From Tridacna crocea (lineage: Eukaryota; Mollusca; Bivalvia; Cardiida; Cardiidae): DNA of 64,000 nucleotides. The first letter of the stretch is position 1. Each line of letters begins with the position of its first letter. The translations under genes and the position numbers were made by a program. Positions 1-10,544 of the stretch are shown here, piece after piece. The notes beneath the pieces are model-generated. The model was not told the origin of the DNA and did not search any database. It saw only the letters and a program-made list of their open reading frames with translations. Where the stretch lies: the NCBI GenBank assembly GCA_943736015.1, contig OX031059.1, forward strand, positions 22,128,501-22,192,500, in the 5' to 3' direction.

Positions 1-325
1 CCCTAATATTCAAATGAACAATGCAAACAGACAATAGGAACAAAACAAATAAAAGACAAGTTACAAATAACAAAGTGAAATGAAAAATGTACAAAAAATG
101 AGAAGGAGAAGACGAAAAAATAGAGATGACCTTGACCTTGTTTCTTATTTTTCAGGATACAATGAGGGTCTGTCATAAAAATCTCGAGATTAAGCTTTAA
201 ATCCGCTTAAATGAGATTAAGCGTAGGACGAGAATTTTGAACAACAAAAATATTTAAACAAGAAAAGCAATAGCTCGGTCTAATGACCTTGTGTTATGTA
301 AGGATTAAACCCGTCAAGTGAATAA
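1..325. other. AT-rich sequence upstream of gene 1
   Basis: No coding sequence seen. A possible splice acceptor (pyrimidine tract ending in CAG at 153-155) could begin a 5' untranslated exon leading to the ATG at 326; a TAA in frame directly before that ATG (323-325) excludes coding continuity from further upstream. Confidence 0.4.
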
Positions 326-1236
326 ATGGGCGAAATGGATAAACAAATACAGGAAAGTATACAAAAGTTTGAAAACAAGAAGGATTTTTTTGAGGTGAAG
401 TTAAAGACACGAAAGTCCTTTAGAGAGGACCAAGAGGCGCTGGAGAGACGACTGGCTAAATATAGACTGGAGGAGAAAAGTAATGGAGATAGTGAAGATG
501 TCGATGAGATTAAATCTAAAGATAGGGATCAGAATGGTGAAGTTGCAAATAAAACAGATTCTAAAGACGAGAATAGTAAACCTGTTGTTGTAGAATCTAA
601 AGACACAGATCATAATAATAGTGAGGTTGTTGATGAGATCAAATCTAAAGACGCTAATTGTAAAGCTGTAGATCAGAATGAACCTAAAGATGGGAGTCAG
701 GTTACTACAAATGGTGAGGAACATTCTAAACTAGAAAGCATAGTTATGGATATACAAAAGGAACAAAAACAGGAGCGCAAAAGAACTGATTCTGCGACAG
801 CGGACAAAGAAGAATGTGAAATAAGGGTGTCTAATGATTTCATTATCGCAGAAGGTGAAACAGCAAAGGATGATGTAACCAAAGACGTAAAAAGTACTGA
901 GAATTCTGAAGGTCTTCAAGCTGATTCAAAAGCCGATAAAGTTAATGGACACGCAGTGATGGCCAGGGATGATTTTGATAATATTGAAAGTCGTTCTGCT
1001 ACAGTATCAAATGCGTCCAGAAATTCATCGAAAATATCCACGAACAGTTCTAAAACACTACAGAATGGTCACGTGATAGGAAGTTTAACGCCTGAACCGA
1101 GACTTAAAATGAGGGGGACGAGACTTTACGAGAAGAATTCAAGGCTGTCAGCATCTTCCTCAGATCACCTCGATAAAATCTCGTTGAAAGCGGGACCTAA
1201 GTCAGCGGGCCACTCACAAACCGCAAGTCCGCACAT
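326..1236 (+). CDS. Gene 1 exon 1 (N-terminal acidic region)
   Basis: Opens at ATG 326 with TAA immediately upstream in frame, and runs 303 codons plus 2 nt to a strong donor (gtaagtat at 1237). Reading through the donor gives only ATG-TAA, so the open frame stops at the splice site as expected. The exon ends in phase 2. Confidence 0.8.
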
Positions 1237-2999
1237 GTAAGTATATAAGTTGGTATATGTAACGCCGCTTTAAGCATTATTTTAGTTATATCACGGTGGG
1301 CAGTGAACCTACCTATAGGTTCTTGATCGTTTACAAATGCTTGGCACATCATTCTTTTTAGCTCTTTACCAAACGAAAAAAGTTTAGACTGGTCCAAATT
1401 GAAAGCATTTGCAGACGACAAAATGAGTGTGGCCAAAGAATTGAATTTTGTTTTAGGAAGGGAAGAAAACATTGTGGGAAAAGGAGAAAATGCTGGTTAC
1501 CAGCATTTTCTCCTTTTCTCACAATGTTTTCAGAAGGCTTCTTTCAGAGGGGTGTTAATAGTCGGGATTGTGTGGTAAAGGGTTAAGCCACTGGCTGCTT
1601 TCTCACATAGTGCTCAGCAGTGAAAAAGGGAATAAATCCTGTAGAAATGACTGTTACTTGTCCTTGAGGGGTGGGGGGAGGGGGTGTTTTTAGGTATACA
1701 TTGTATTTTGAAATTATTACTTAAAAGTCTTTAAATTTTTTACGACATTTTACAAACCATAAAAGAAGCGATACTTAGCCTCTCAATGATGAAAGCATTT
1801 TGCTTGTGTGTAATGAAAATGTGACAAAAATGAAGGTATTTGCCTTTGAAAGAAGAAAATAAAAACATTGCTGGAAAAAAAATACTGGTAGCATTTCTCC
1901 TTTTCCCGCAACGTTTTCTTATGTCTCGTTTCTAAGAGTCGGTGAAACATGACATTGTTTGACAAAAGATTTGTAAGGCGGCGTTTCCGTGGGCAAGGGA
2001 CTGCAGGCACAGTCATGTATCGGCGAGACCCGAGAAACACCGGAAAAACTAAGTCGTTTGCCATGCAGTTCAAAGATGTTCTGTACTTTTTGTTCAAATA
2101 TTTGTTTGTTGCATTTCTTTTTCAACTTATTGTAACAGTTCTTGGCAGTTGTGGTGTCTGTGGTCGTGAGGTAGAGCGTCGGCCTCGTGACCAAAAGGTC
2201 CTGAGTTCGATTCCCGGGAGCGGGTGTCAACTTCGGGATTTTTCATCGGCCCACACATTCGGCGCGAGTACTGGTGTATTTCCCAGGAAGCAGAATCGAG
2301 AGAGATTAGTATAAGTTGTCAGAACTTGTTTCTCAATCGATGTAAAATAAATATGTTTAAACTAAACTAAACTAACAGTTCTTGGCAAATTTGAAAATTA
2401 GCACCTACTATTTTTAAGGATTCTCTCTACTTTTTGCCTGCAGCGATTTCGTTTTTCAACAACTCTATATAAATGTCATACTTTCTAGTTCTAAATGTTT
2501 ACCAGGCCACAAAATTTTAGGCTTGTCCATACTGAATGCATTTGCAGACGACAAATTAACTGTGATTCAAATAATGGAATTTGTCTCTGAAAGGTTAAAA
2601 AAAATCATTGTAGAAAAGGGGAAAATACTGTTTACCAGTATTTTCTCCTTTCCCACGTTGACTTCAAAGTCTTTTCAGTCGATCTTAACTGGGTAGCATT
2701 ATAAAGTGTGAAACTAAAGCAGGCCCTACAGAAACAGTTCCTCTTGATACGAGAAAGAAAGAAACAGCTAAACACCATTACTTGGATCGATGAACTTCTT
2801 AAAATTTATAGGTTTTATCAGGAAAAGAAATAACATCCACTCGTATCACAAAAAATCAATAAATATAATTGTTTTCCATCGATTACAATAGTGTTGTATT
2901 CACGTTTTATCCTCTCTCTGTTATTTATGATATCATGTTACCCCTGAAAAATGAATGCGTTGTATTGTATACCGGAACCAGTCTTTGTGTCTGTCAGTG

Positions 3000-3033
<34 letters not shown>

Positions 3034-3283
3034 CTCGGATACCCCGGGGTCTCCCTATTTGCTACGCTACATCCACCCCTGGGACAATTAATTGAATTTC
3101 CCTCGCTTTACCGCTGGTCGAATGCTGGCTTTTCATTGGTTCCATCATCATTTTGTGATGGGCGAGTGGACTGTACGCTATGACGTTTCGTATCGATTTT
3201 CAAAGTTTTATTAGTCAATTGTCCCAGGGGTCGATGTAGCGTAGCAAATAGGGAGACCCCGGGGTATCCGAGGATGCTATCTG

Positions 3284-3318
<35 letters not shown>

Positions 3319-6300
3319 GTCTGTTCGCCTGCCCGTCGGTCTGTCTGTCCGTCCGCTCCTCCACATAAGAACATTCACATAATTGTAACTATTTTTGTCT
3401 TGTAATCGTCTCCGTCAATTTTGCTGTAACTGTATACCGAAACTTTTTGTTCAGCTATACTGCTCAAAGTTTGTTCAGCACCGAATATTTCAACCTTCAT
3501 TTCGAGTACTTCACCCTTTACCACATAATCGAGTGTATTAACTATCCCGAGAGGGACGGCTTTAAAAAAAAAACATTGTTGGAAAAGGAGAAAATGCTGG
3601 TAACCAGCGTTTTCTCTTTTTCCCACAATCTATTCTCCCCATCCCAATGCAAATTTAAAAATTTCAGTCATTTTCATTTTCCGTTTTTTTTTTTTTAGTA
3701 TTTTCTCTTTATTCTACCATGTCTTTTCAAAGATTTTCCCTCTTAAGACGATAAAACTACAGGACCATTGGGTAAAAAAGATTATGTGCTATTGTAGTAC
3801 ATCCTTCTATACTGTCTCAAGGAAATTCTGGATAATCATTATAGATTATAATTTATTCAATACTTTCTCCTTCTCCCAAAACGTTTTCTGATATTTTCCT
3901 TCATGTAAGCCATATTCAACTTCTGAAATTGTCTGTAAACGCTTTCGGTTTTGAATTTTTTTTTATATTTTGTCGTCTGGAAAAAAAAAACAGCTACTAG
4001 TATATACGCAGAAAGTTGTCTGCAGTTGACATTAATTTCTTACCACACACTCCCGAGTATTAATGATCGCAGAAAGAGGCTATTTGAAATATTGTGGGAT
4101 AAGCAAAAAAAACCCCAACAATTTCCCCTTTTCGCACCATGTTATTTTCATTTTCCAAAAAAAAATCAATTATTGCAGTGGCATTTAATTTGATGTCTGC
4201 AAATTAATGCTTTCAATATGGACAAGTGTAGTTTCATGGATTTGGTAAATAGTTAAAAACTGCTGTTCCCACGGGGTTGTCAGAATTATGAATGCGGTCT
4301 TTCATGTAATAAACAAGTCAATCAGATATGTTATCGTGTAAACAAATCATAAAACAAGTCAAGAAATGTTTAACCAATGTTAGACTTGTTCAAATTGAAA
4401 GCATCTGCAGACGATTGATTAAACGTCATTCAAATGACGAGATTTGTTTCTATGACGCTGGAAAACATTGTGGGAAAAGGAGAAAATGCTGGTTTACCAG
4501 CATTTTCTCCTTCTCCCACAATGTTTTCACAAGCCGAGTTGTTGATGGTCGTAAAGCCCACAGAGTCGGTTTACTTACAAAAAGGGTCAGGTCGCTAAAA
4601 AAGTTCATTCTTCTATTGTCCGAAGGTAACTCTAGATAAGTGTTTAAGATAGCATTGATCAAATACTTTACTGTACTTTCACCTGACTGTTTAACCCTTT
4701 ACCAAACGACTCGTTCAATTTGAAATTAAAAAAAAAAATTGCAGACAACAAAATAAATGCCGCGAAAATGAGTGAATGTAGTTTTTACAGAGGGAAAACA
4801 TCCTGTAGACGATACTTAAATGTAGGTAGGTTAAAGACATCCTCGGATACCCCGGGATCTCCCTATTTGCTACGCTACATCGACCCCTGGGACAATTAGT
4901 TGTATTTCCCTCGCTTTACCGCTGGCCGAATGCTGGCTTTTCATTGGTTCCATCATCATTTTGTGATGGGCGAGTGTACTGTGCGCTATGACGTTTCGTA
5001 TCGATTTTCGGCGACTGATTCAAAGTTTTATTAGTCAATTGTCCCAGGGTCGATGTAGCGTAGCAAATAGGGAGATCCCGGGGATGGGTTAAAGACAGTG
5101 GAACTTGTTTTGGAAAGAATAAAAAACATTGAGTAAATACTGAACCATTTTCCCCTTGTATCTGAATAGAATCAAAGTAACGGTTATCAACAGTTTAGAG
5201 AAATCTGGAGCTAAAGCAGGCCTGATTTTTTCTCAAACGTATCGATAAAAGCCATTTTTTCCATTGCTACTTTATAGTGCGTATTATTACAGTCTCCAAG
5301 ATATCAGGGAGAGTGATGCGTCATATGAGACAGGTCGAATCCCGAAGAACATGACATGCACAGACAACGTTTCTTTATGTTTTCATAAGCCTTCTCACCC
5401 AGGGTAAATCTGTTCACCAAGGATCTTTCATACACCGAGGGAAATGGAGAACAATCCCAATTTTGCCACCATTTTTCTCATTTTCGGCTGTTTTTACCTC
5501 CTCAAAGACCAAAATAACAGCGTTTTTACGACGCCACAATTAACGTGCCGTCTGCAAATGCTTGCTATATTGAAAATTTATAAAAGAAATGAGTTATTCT
5601 CTGTGAAAAGGGGGCTTAATGCATCTGCGAAAAGTATCGACCCAGGTCAGTCTGCGCATTACGCGCAGACTGACCTGGGCCAAAACTTTTCGCTATCGGT
5701 CAATTTACTGTATGTAAAAAGACCAGTCTACCCTGTGATAAAGTGGGATTGGCTTTTTTGGATCCATAATTATGTGATGTCTTGCTTGGTATTTTATAAT
5801 GGGCCTGCAACTCGCGAAAATGGGGCATTCGGACATTTGCGTAAAGTGTCATCTCGGATCAGCCTGCGCAGTCCGCGCAGGCTGATCCGAGACGACACTT
5901 TCCGTTTTAAGTAAATTTTCTGTTTTGTGCAAGTCTTAGGTAGGACAAAATCGAATGTTGTCGTAAAGTGCCGTCTCGGATTAGCCTGCGCGGACTGCAC
6001 AGGCTAATCCGAGACGACACTTTACGCAAATGTCCGACTTTTCCTTTCCGCGTGTTGAAGGCCATATGACGCAGATGCATTAAGCCCCCTTTTGCCAGAG
6101 CATGGCTCAAATCGTTTTGTCAATAGTTAACGATAGTTCTAACTTACTTTCGCATGACTGTCTTGTTTGTTGTACCTGTCAGTAATTCTGTAAGTTGAGA
6201 AGAGCGAACGATTTTGTTAACTCTTTACTAAACAATCCCTGGTTTTTACGACCCAGAGGAAGAAGCCTTCTACAAACATTGTGGGAAAAGGAGAAAATGC

Positions 6301-8750
6301 TGGTAACCAGCATTTTCTCCTTTTCCCACAATGTTTTCTACTGTTCTAAAGTCAAGTTTTCATATTTGAGTCACGTTTATTTTTGTCGCCTGCAAATGGT
6401 TTCAACTTGGACAAGTCTAAAAAATAGTTTCATTTGGTTAAGAGTTCAACTTTTTTTTCTTCAGCAGACGACAAAAATTTAGATTCGGCCAAATTGGAAG
6501 CACTGGCAGACGACAAAGTAAATATTACTCAATGACGTGATTAAGCAGAACTTTGGGAGCTAGCAAACATCGTCGGAACAGGAAATGCCTGTCAGCAGCA
6601 TTCCTATTCCATAAAGTTTTCAAAGTCCTTACTTTACTCTTTACCAAACGACATAATTTCAAACTGGTCCAAATTGAAAGCATTTGCAAACGAAAAAAAT
6701 TAATGCGACTCAAAAATTGAGAATTGTTTTTGGAAAGCGGAAAAAACATTGTGGGAAAAGGAGAAAATACTGGTTACTGGCATTTTCTCCTCCCAAAGTG
6801 TTTTCTCTCCTGTCAAAACTCCAGTAGGAGCCTTTGGAAAACATTTCGGCAAAAGGTGAAATTGCTCGTGACGAGCAATTTCACCTTTTGCCACAATGTT
6901 TTCTATGCTATCCAAAGGTGTCATATACACATAAAGAACAGCTTCATCCTTGCTGTTATTTAGGGTCAATTAGAGATAGCATAGAAATGCCTTATGGGAT
7001 AAAGGGTTAAACATTCTATTCTATTTTTTTTTATATATCAGACTTACATAATTTTTTTCAGGAGAAGAGGCAGTGAACAGCGTGTTTTAGGTACGTCAAT
7101 CTTCATTTCTTTTTAACTCTTTACCAAAACGACAAAATTTTAGACCGGTCCAAAGTGAAAGCATTTGCAGGCAACAAGGTAAAGGTGATTGATAAATCAA
7201 AATTTTATCTGGGAAGGGTGAAAAACACTGTGGGAAAAGGAGAAAATACTGGTTACCAGCATTTTCTCTTTTTTCCACGGTGTTTTCAAAAGGTTTCTTT
7301 CTCAGGGTCATCAAAAGTAGGGATTGTGTGGTAATGGGTTCAAGTTGCGACTATCCATTCCACTTGGAGATAGGGGTACTCCGTGGCTTAGTGGTTTTGG
7401 TTTAGGTTCAGTAATCCAGGGTTCCCGGGTTCGATCTTCATCCTGGACATTAGGTTTTCAGTTATGCATTCACGTATCTAAATGTTTATGCACGAATATT
7501 CTACTATCATAATACAATGATTCCAGTGTTTAATCTTTTAGATCGGAGAGTGTTTATAATTAATGCCTGCTTGAACTGGAAATGATTGCATCCGGTCCTC
7601 ACCTTTAGAGCACATAACGAAATCAAAATCACTTTTTTTTTCAGTAAAGAAAAGGCACAAACACTTTAAATGCAGACATATAGCATTATAGATTCAAAAT
7701 CACTATCTGGGATCTTGACCTAGACTGTCCGTAATGTTCAGGAAATCTTATCGTACATTACCAGCATGAAGAACTGGGTTATGTTTGGCACTTATGGTTT
7801 CATTTTCCGTGTCTCTACCGAATCTCATACGCATAGGCTTTAATTTTCAGACCAGATGCCAATGCTGTTTTGCAAAGTTTTTATTATTATACTGCAAAGA
7901 AATTTCTCGCGATCTGATTGGATAATATACACCGAGTATATGTATCATGTACACTGGCAAACCCCACGTAAAATCAGTTTCCAATCGGGAGTCCCGCATA
8001 CATGACTAGGCTATCAACACAACATCCAAAATGGCGGCGTCGATCAAGATTAACATCAAGGTTACGCGCCAAGCTGCACGTTTTAGCACGTATTACCAAG
8101 GTATCAGTGACGTCAGTTCCAAGTTTTCATTGCATTGGGGCACTCAGAAAGAAAATTCTATTTCGTCAGCGTACTCAATTTTTTTAAACCAAAAAAGAGG
8201 TAAAATTCGCACAACAAATGTTGGAAAGGTAAAACTTTGCAGTATAATAAATTCGTTGTACGGTCAGGTGGCAAGGAATTTGGAAATTTGTTCACGGCTG
8301 TGGTGAATCGTATCGCCCCGAACCGAAGCAGTGAGCAAGTTTCCAAGTCCTCTGCCACCTGACTGTACAACTAATAATGTCCGTGAAGACAGCTTTTTAT
8401 CCTTAACTTGTGGCTAACCTCTTTCTACATCTTGTTGAAATATTTAAACTAAACCCTTTTCCTTACAATTCACAGTTCCAGTCATTCCCGCACCCGAACT
8501 GATGTCACTTCCGGCGGATGGAAATTTACAAGGTTTTTCTGTCCAACAGATGGTTTCCGTTTTCCGTTTATTACATGTACCCGAGAAACTAATCTATAGA
8601 CTGGCAACCAGCAATGTGGACGGCAAACGTTTCGCTATGTTTAGTGACAAAGACCTGGAAACTTTAGGTATGAGAAATCCTGTTATAAGATATTTCAGAG
8701 ACAGGAGTTCTCAGAGGTCAAGGTTGAAGAAGAAAGTGTTTATGTTATAG
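326..8750 (+). CDS. Gene 1: spliced SAM-domain protein with acidic repetitive N-terminus (404 aa)
   Basis: Joined exons 326-1236, 7062-7090 and 8476-8750 give 1215 nt, exactly 405 codons including the stop. Residues 1-50 are charged and probably coiled coil. Residues about 50-120 are a low-complexity acidic stretch with repeated SKD triplets (EIKSKD occurs twice). The following ~180 residues are S/T/K/D-rich and look disordered. Residues about 334-394 form a SAM domain with the usual hydrophobic pattern, the central DG and the DLExLGM motif, and the protein ends KKKVFML. SAM domains usually mediate homo- or hetero-oligomerisation, so an adaptor or scaffold role is likely but not shown. It is a paralogue of gene 2, which shares the intron phases and the C-terminus. 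No catalytic domain is visible. The product name is not known to me. Confidence 0.75.
1260..1330. repeat. SINE-tail fragment
   Basis: Resembles 25898-25950 and 62762-62825: a CGCCGCTTT..ATTATTT..AGTTATATCACGG..CAGTG pattern. It is probably the body of a SINE without its tRNA-like head. Confidence 0.4.
1358..1586 (+). mobile_element. Family A palindromic MITE (reference copy)
   Basis: Family A is about 225 bp. In plus orientation it reads TTAAcYctttaccaaacgac, a left arm with ccaaattgaaagcatttgc and agacgacaaa, a central near-perfect inverted repeat from gaaaacattgtgggaaaagg to its complement around GCTGGTTACCAGC, then a right arm ending gggattgtgtggtaaag and GGGTTAA. TTAA at both ends with CCC-type termini suggests piggyBac-type non-autonomous elements. 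The single unpaired central base (T in plus orientation, A in minus) marks orientation. This copy is plus and nearly complete. Confidence 0.8.
2145..2375 (+). repeat. tRNA-derived SINE
   Basis: The tRNA-like head has an A-box-like GTCGTGAGGTAGAGC and a B box GAGTTCGATTCCC, followed by an unrelated body and a tail of AAACT units near 2355-2372. It is not a functional tRNA, because no acceptor stem pairing closes the head. Confidence 0.75.
2491..2720 (+). mobile_element. Family A, degenerate
   Basis: Left arm (aaaattttaggcttgtcc, gcatttgcagacgacaaatt) and hairpin core are recognisable; the termini are eroded. Confidence 0.6.
3001..3032 (+). repeat. (CTAT)n microsatellite, left part
   Basis: Eight CTAT units directly against the left end of the family G element. 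Confidence 0.9.
3031..3275. mobile_element. Family G long-TIR element, copy 1
   Basis: 245 bp with terminal inverted repeats of about 55 bp beginning ATCCTCGGATACCCCGGGG and containing TATTTGCTACGCTACATC. The middle is unique and has no coding capacity. It sits inside a CTAT microsatellite that continues on the other side. Confidence 0.8.
3276..3345 (+). repeat. (CTAT)n/(CTGT)n microsatellite, right part
   Basis: CTAT and CTGT units grading into GTCTGTCTGTCC; same repeat as on the left of the G element. Confidence 0.85.
3510..3700 (-). mobile_element. Family A, minus copy, partly degenerate
   Basis: Begins ccctttaccacataatcgag; hairpin core with GGTAACCAGC present; the left-arm side decays into T-rich sequence. 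Confidence 0.6.
4366..4565 (+). mobile_element. Family A, plus copy
   Basis: Left arm gacttgttcaaattgaaagc, intact hairpin with one extra T in the loop (GGTTTACC); right terminus lost. Confidence 0.7.
4690..5160 (+). mobile_element. Family A-like remnant interrupted by a G element
   Basis: TTAACCCTTTACCAAACGAC at 4690 starts a left arm that continues to 4838. After the G insertion, gtggaacttg..aaaaaacattg (5097 onward) looks like the rest of the left arm and hairpin stem. Confidence 0.5.
4839..5085. mobile_element. Family G long-TIR element, copy 2
   Basis: Same element as at 3031, with the right end shortened by about 7 bp. It is flanked by a direct repeat GGTTAAAGAC (4829-4838 and 5087-5096), read as a ~10-bp target site duplication. 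Confidence 0.8.
5190..5300 (-). repeat. Dispersed repeat shared with 56035-56165
   Basis: cagtttagagaaatctg, tctcaaacgtat and ttgctactttatagtgcg occur here and, reverse-complemented, near 56070-56160. Confidence 0.6.
5601..6110 (+). mobile_element. Family D hairpin element interrupted by a family C element
   Basis: Starts gtgaaaagggggcttaatgc, then the hairpin around CAGTCTGCGCATTACGCGCAGACTG, then ttttcgctatcggtcaattt. It is broken at 5804 by the C element and resumes at 6061 with gcagatgcattaagccccc. Confidence 0.75.
5804..6060. mobile_element. Family C double-hairpin element
   Basis: Two consecutive hairpins (GTCGTCTCGGATCAGCCTGC type) separated by ~60 bp, inside inverted ends (cgcgaaaa..ggggcattcggac / gtccga..tttccgcgtgttg). 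It lies wholly inside the D element. Confidence 0.75.
6217..6450 (-). mobile_element. Family A, minus copy
   Basis: TTAA at 6217, perfect central palindrome, end at ttggttaagagttcaa. Confidence 0.8.
6457..6632 (+). mobile_element. Family A, degenerate plus copy
   Basis: cagacgacaaa and ggccaaattggaagc are kept; the hairpin is diverged (GGAAATGCCTGTCAGCAGCATTCC). Confidence 0.5.
6633..7010 (+). mobile_element. Family A/B chimera with two hairpins
   Basis: The left arm and first hairpin are family A (shortened on its right side). From about 6820 it is family B: tagga gcctttggaaaaca, the hairpin TTGCTCGTGACGAGCAA, and the B right arm ending gggataaagggttaa. One TTAA at each outer end only. Confidence 0.75.
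7062..7090 (+). CDS. Gene 1 exon 2 (29-nt micro-exon)
   Basis: Bounded by tttttttcag and the strong donor gtacgt. Its first G completes the codon split at 1236 (ATG, Met), nine codons follow (RRGSEQRVL), and its last G joins TT of the next exon (Val). This is the only way I found to connect phase 2 at 1236 to phase 1 at 8476. Confidence 0.7.
7113..7342 (+). mobile_element. Family A, plus copy
   Basis: TTAA at 7113-7116; the right end reads gtgtggtaatgggttcaa, so the distal TTAA is lost. It lies 22 bp beyond the donor of the micro-exon. Confidence 0.8.
7358..7520 (+). repeat. tRNA-derived SINE
   Basis: A-box-like CGTGGCTTAGTGGTT and B-box GGTTCCCGGGTTCGATC, then an AT-rich body. It adjoins the A element. 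Confidence 0.6.
8031..8100 (+). CDS. Candidate alternative first exon of gene 1
   Basis: ATG GCG GCG start, 23 codons plus 1 nt, donor CAAG/gtatca. It ends in phase 1, exactly what the SAM exon at 8476 requires, giving the same Val codon at the junction. The encoded 23 residues contain K and R but no acidic residue, somewhat like a mitochondrial presequence. A short isoform of 114 residues (23 + V + 90) would consist mostly of the SAM domain. No transcript evidence. Confidence 0.35.
8254..8370. repeat. Inverted repeat in gene 1 intron 2
   Basis: ttgtacggtcaggtggcaag..ttgttcac pairs with gtgagcaag..tctgccacctgactgtacaa. It ends 105 nt before the SAM exon. Confidence 0.75.
8476..8750 (+). CDS. 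Gene 1 exon 3 (SAM domain, C-terminus)
   Basis: Acceptor ..ttcacag, then TT completing a Val codon, then 90 codons and TAG. The SAM core runs from GFSVQQM to YFRDRSS. By hand alignment 20 of 58 SAM positions are identical to the gene 2 exon at 29193. Confidence 0.85.
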
Positions 8751-9014
8751 TGACCAGTATATATCGTCGATAATGAAATTTACCCTCATCCTGTCTGATT
8801 TAAATTCTTGACGATAACAAAGGTATTTTTTGTGCTACATTTTTTGATATGCAGTGGGGTTTACACGATCAAAACTACGGAAAATCAGCAGATAGTGCAG
8901 AGCAAGATCAGACTGCACTGGTGGCGAAATGCAGGAAAAGAGTGCAAGCTGATCTCGTTTTACACTCTCCGGAAAATACAACTAAGGTTGCATAAGGCAG
9001 GATAAGAGTTGTAG

Positions 9015-9075
9015 ATTTGCAAACTGAGGCAGTATTCACCAACCATTCAAAAGTCATCTCATTTTAAATTGCAAG
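9015..9075. repeat. Family F end fragment
   Basis: gcagtattcaccaaccattc matches the left end of the ~200-bp palindromic family F (see 30119). Confidence 0.45.
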
Positions 9076-9183
9076 ATAGAACGCTGTTCTGAGTAAAGAT
9101 AGTGAAGCCAGCTTTTGTCAAAAGATATTAGATTCCATACAGAAGTACGTGTTGCAGTTTATCGCCTTGCAGGGGACTGCATT

Positions 9184-9432
9184 TTAATCCTTTACAAATC
9201 GATGAAGTTGTGGACGTTGCCAAATTGAAAGCATTTGCAGACGACAAAGAAAATGTGATTAAATAGTACAATATGCTTTCTGAGGGAAAAAAAACATTGT
9301 TGAAAAAGGAGAACATGCTGTTACCAGCATTTTCTCCGTTTTCCACAAAGTTTTTAAAGGGCTTTCTCCTATGAATTGTTACAAACCGTGTTCGTTTAGG
9401 TAAGTGTTATGACATTTCGTGGTAAAGGGGAA
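9184..9432 (+). mobile_element. Family A, plus copy
   Basis: TTAA at 9184-9187; the hairpin lost one loop base; the right end ggtaaagggg has lost its TTAA. Confidence 0.7.
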
Positions 9433-9487
9433 CCTGCATGTATCTTAAGTTTTGTTACAAGAAATTTGCCGTATTCCATAAATCCAA

Positions 9488-9716
9488 TTAACCCATTACC
9501 ACACAATCCCTACTTTTGACGCCCCTGAAAAAGAAGCCTTTTGAAAACATTGTGGGAAAAGGAGAAAATGCTGGTAACCAGCATTTTCTCCTTTTCTCAC
9601 AAAGTTTTCTACCCTTCATAAAACAACTTTCAAATTTTCAGTCACTTTTATTTTGTCTTCTGCAAATGTTTTCAATTTGGACAAGTCTAAGATTTTGTCG
9701 TTTGGTAATGAGTTAA
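9488..9716 (-). mobile_element. Family A, minus copy, complete
   Basis: TTAA at 9488-9491 and 9713-9716; ends tttggtaatgagttaa. Confidence 0.85.
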
Positions 9717-10139
9717 ACAGAAATTTGAATCAGAGACAGACAAGACATTATTTAAAGAAACCTTTTTGTTGTTTTTTCGAGGTTTGTAGATGGTTTGATA
9801 ATGTTTTAATGCTTCCAGACAAAGATTTGTATAATTACGTCGGTAAAAACGACATTTTTCAAAAGAAATATGCTTACCATGGGCAAAAGTTGCAATACCA
9901 CGAACAATCAAAATGAAAAGAGTTTAAATTCTCCTTTCCTTTTGAGTTTTATCAGGTCTCGTCGTATTGTTTCCCTTGCAGGCATGTCTACGAATGGACG
10001 CACTCGTGTTGAAAAAAAGATGGTTAAAGTGGTATTACATTTGAATAATATTTATTGTATTTATACTGAAAACTTGTTTTAATTCTCAGTGCTCATATTC
10101 AACAAGTTTTCTTAATTGCTAATTTGCATCTGCAGTCTT

Positions 10140-10260
10140 ATTTAGAAAGGAACATTATTTCTGATTGGCTGAACCAAATGGATTTGTCAGTTTGAAGTTG
10201 TGTTTTTTTTTTTAAATCTAGAACATTCTGGAGAAATTAATTAGGAACGGTTTGTAAATA
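10140..10260. repeat. Possible family F remnant
   Basis: tctgattggctgaacc and gaacattctgg..gaa are family F words; the rest is diverged. Confidence 0.35.
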
Positions 10261-10544
10261 TGTGCCTTGGGTTACTGTATTATAGTCAGAACAGAACAGA
10301 ACTGTTATGCATTATAATCAAGAATGTAGCTAAATTTGTAGAGTAGCTATATTTGATTATTTTCATTGAATGGTCAGTACCTTAAATATAGAAATGTAAC
10401 AAAGTGCCTGGTAGTATTCTTGTTCTTAAATGAGACTGATCAGCGATAGCTATTGTTATAGTAGACGCAGTTTTGGAACCCATGTGTTCACTGTTACGCA
10501 ATAAAGTCCCACATCTAGTATCACATCATAATATAAGATCGTCA

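Larger units (their letters stand above)
1237..7061 (+). other. Gene 1 intron 1
   Basis: Donor gtaagt, acceptor preceded by a T-rich tract (tttttttcag). It is filled with a SINE, several family A hairpin elements, a nested C-in-D element, two family G elements and CTAT microsatellites. Confidence 0.7.

Noticed and set aside
2150-2220. Possible tRNA gene
   Set aside because: A and B box words are present, but the acceptor and anticodon stems do not form; it continues into a SINE body.
1949-2314. 121-codon plus-strand open frame
   Set aside because: Its second half is the tRNA-derived SINE and the first half has no recognisable motif.
5444-5914. 156-codon plus-strand open frame
   Set aside because: It reads through family D and C hairpins; no conserved protein feature.
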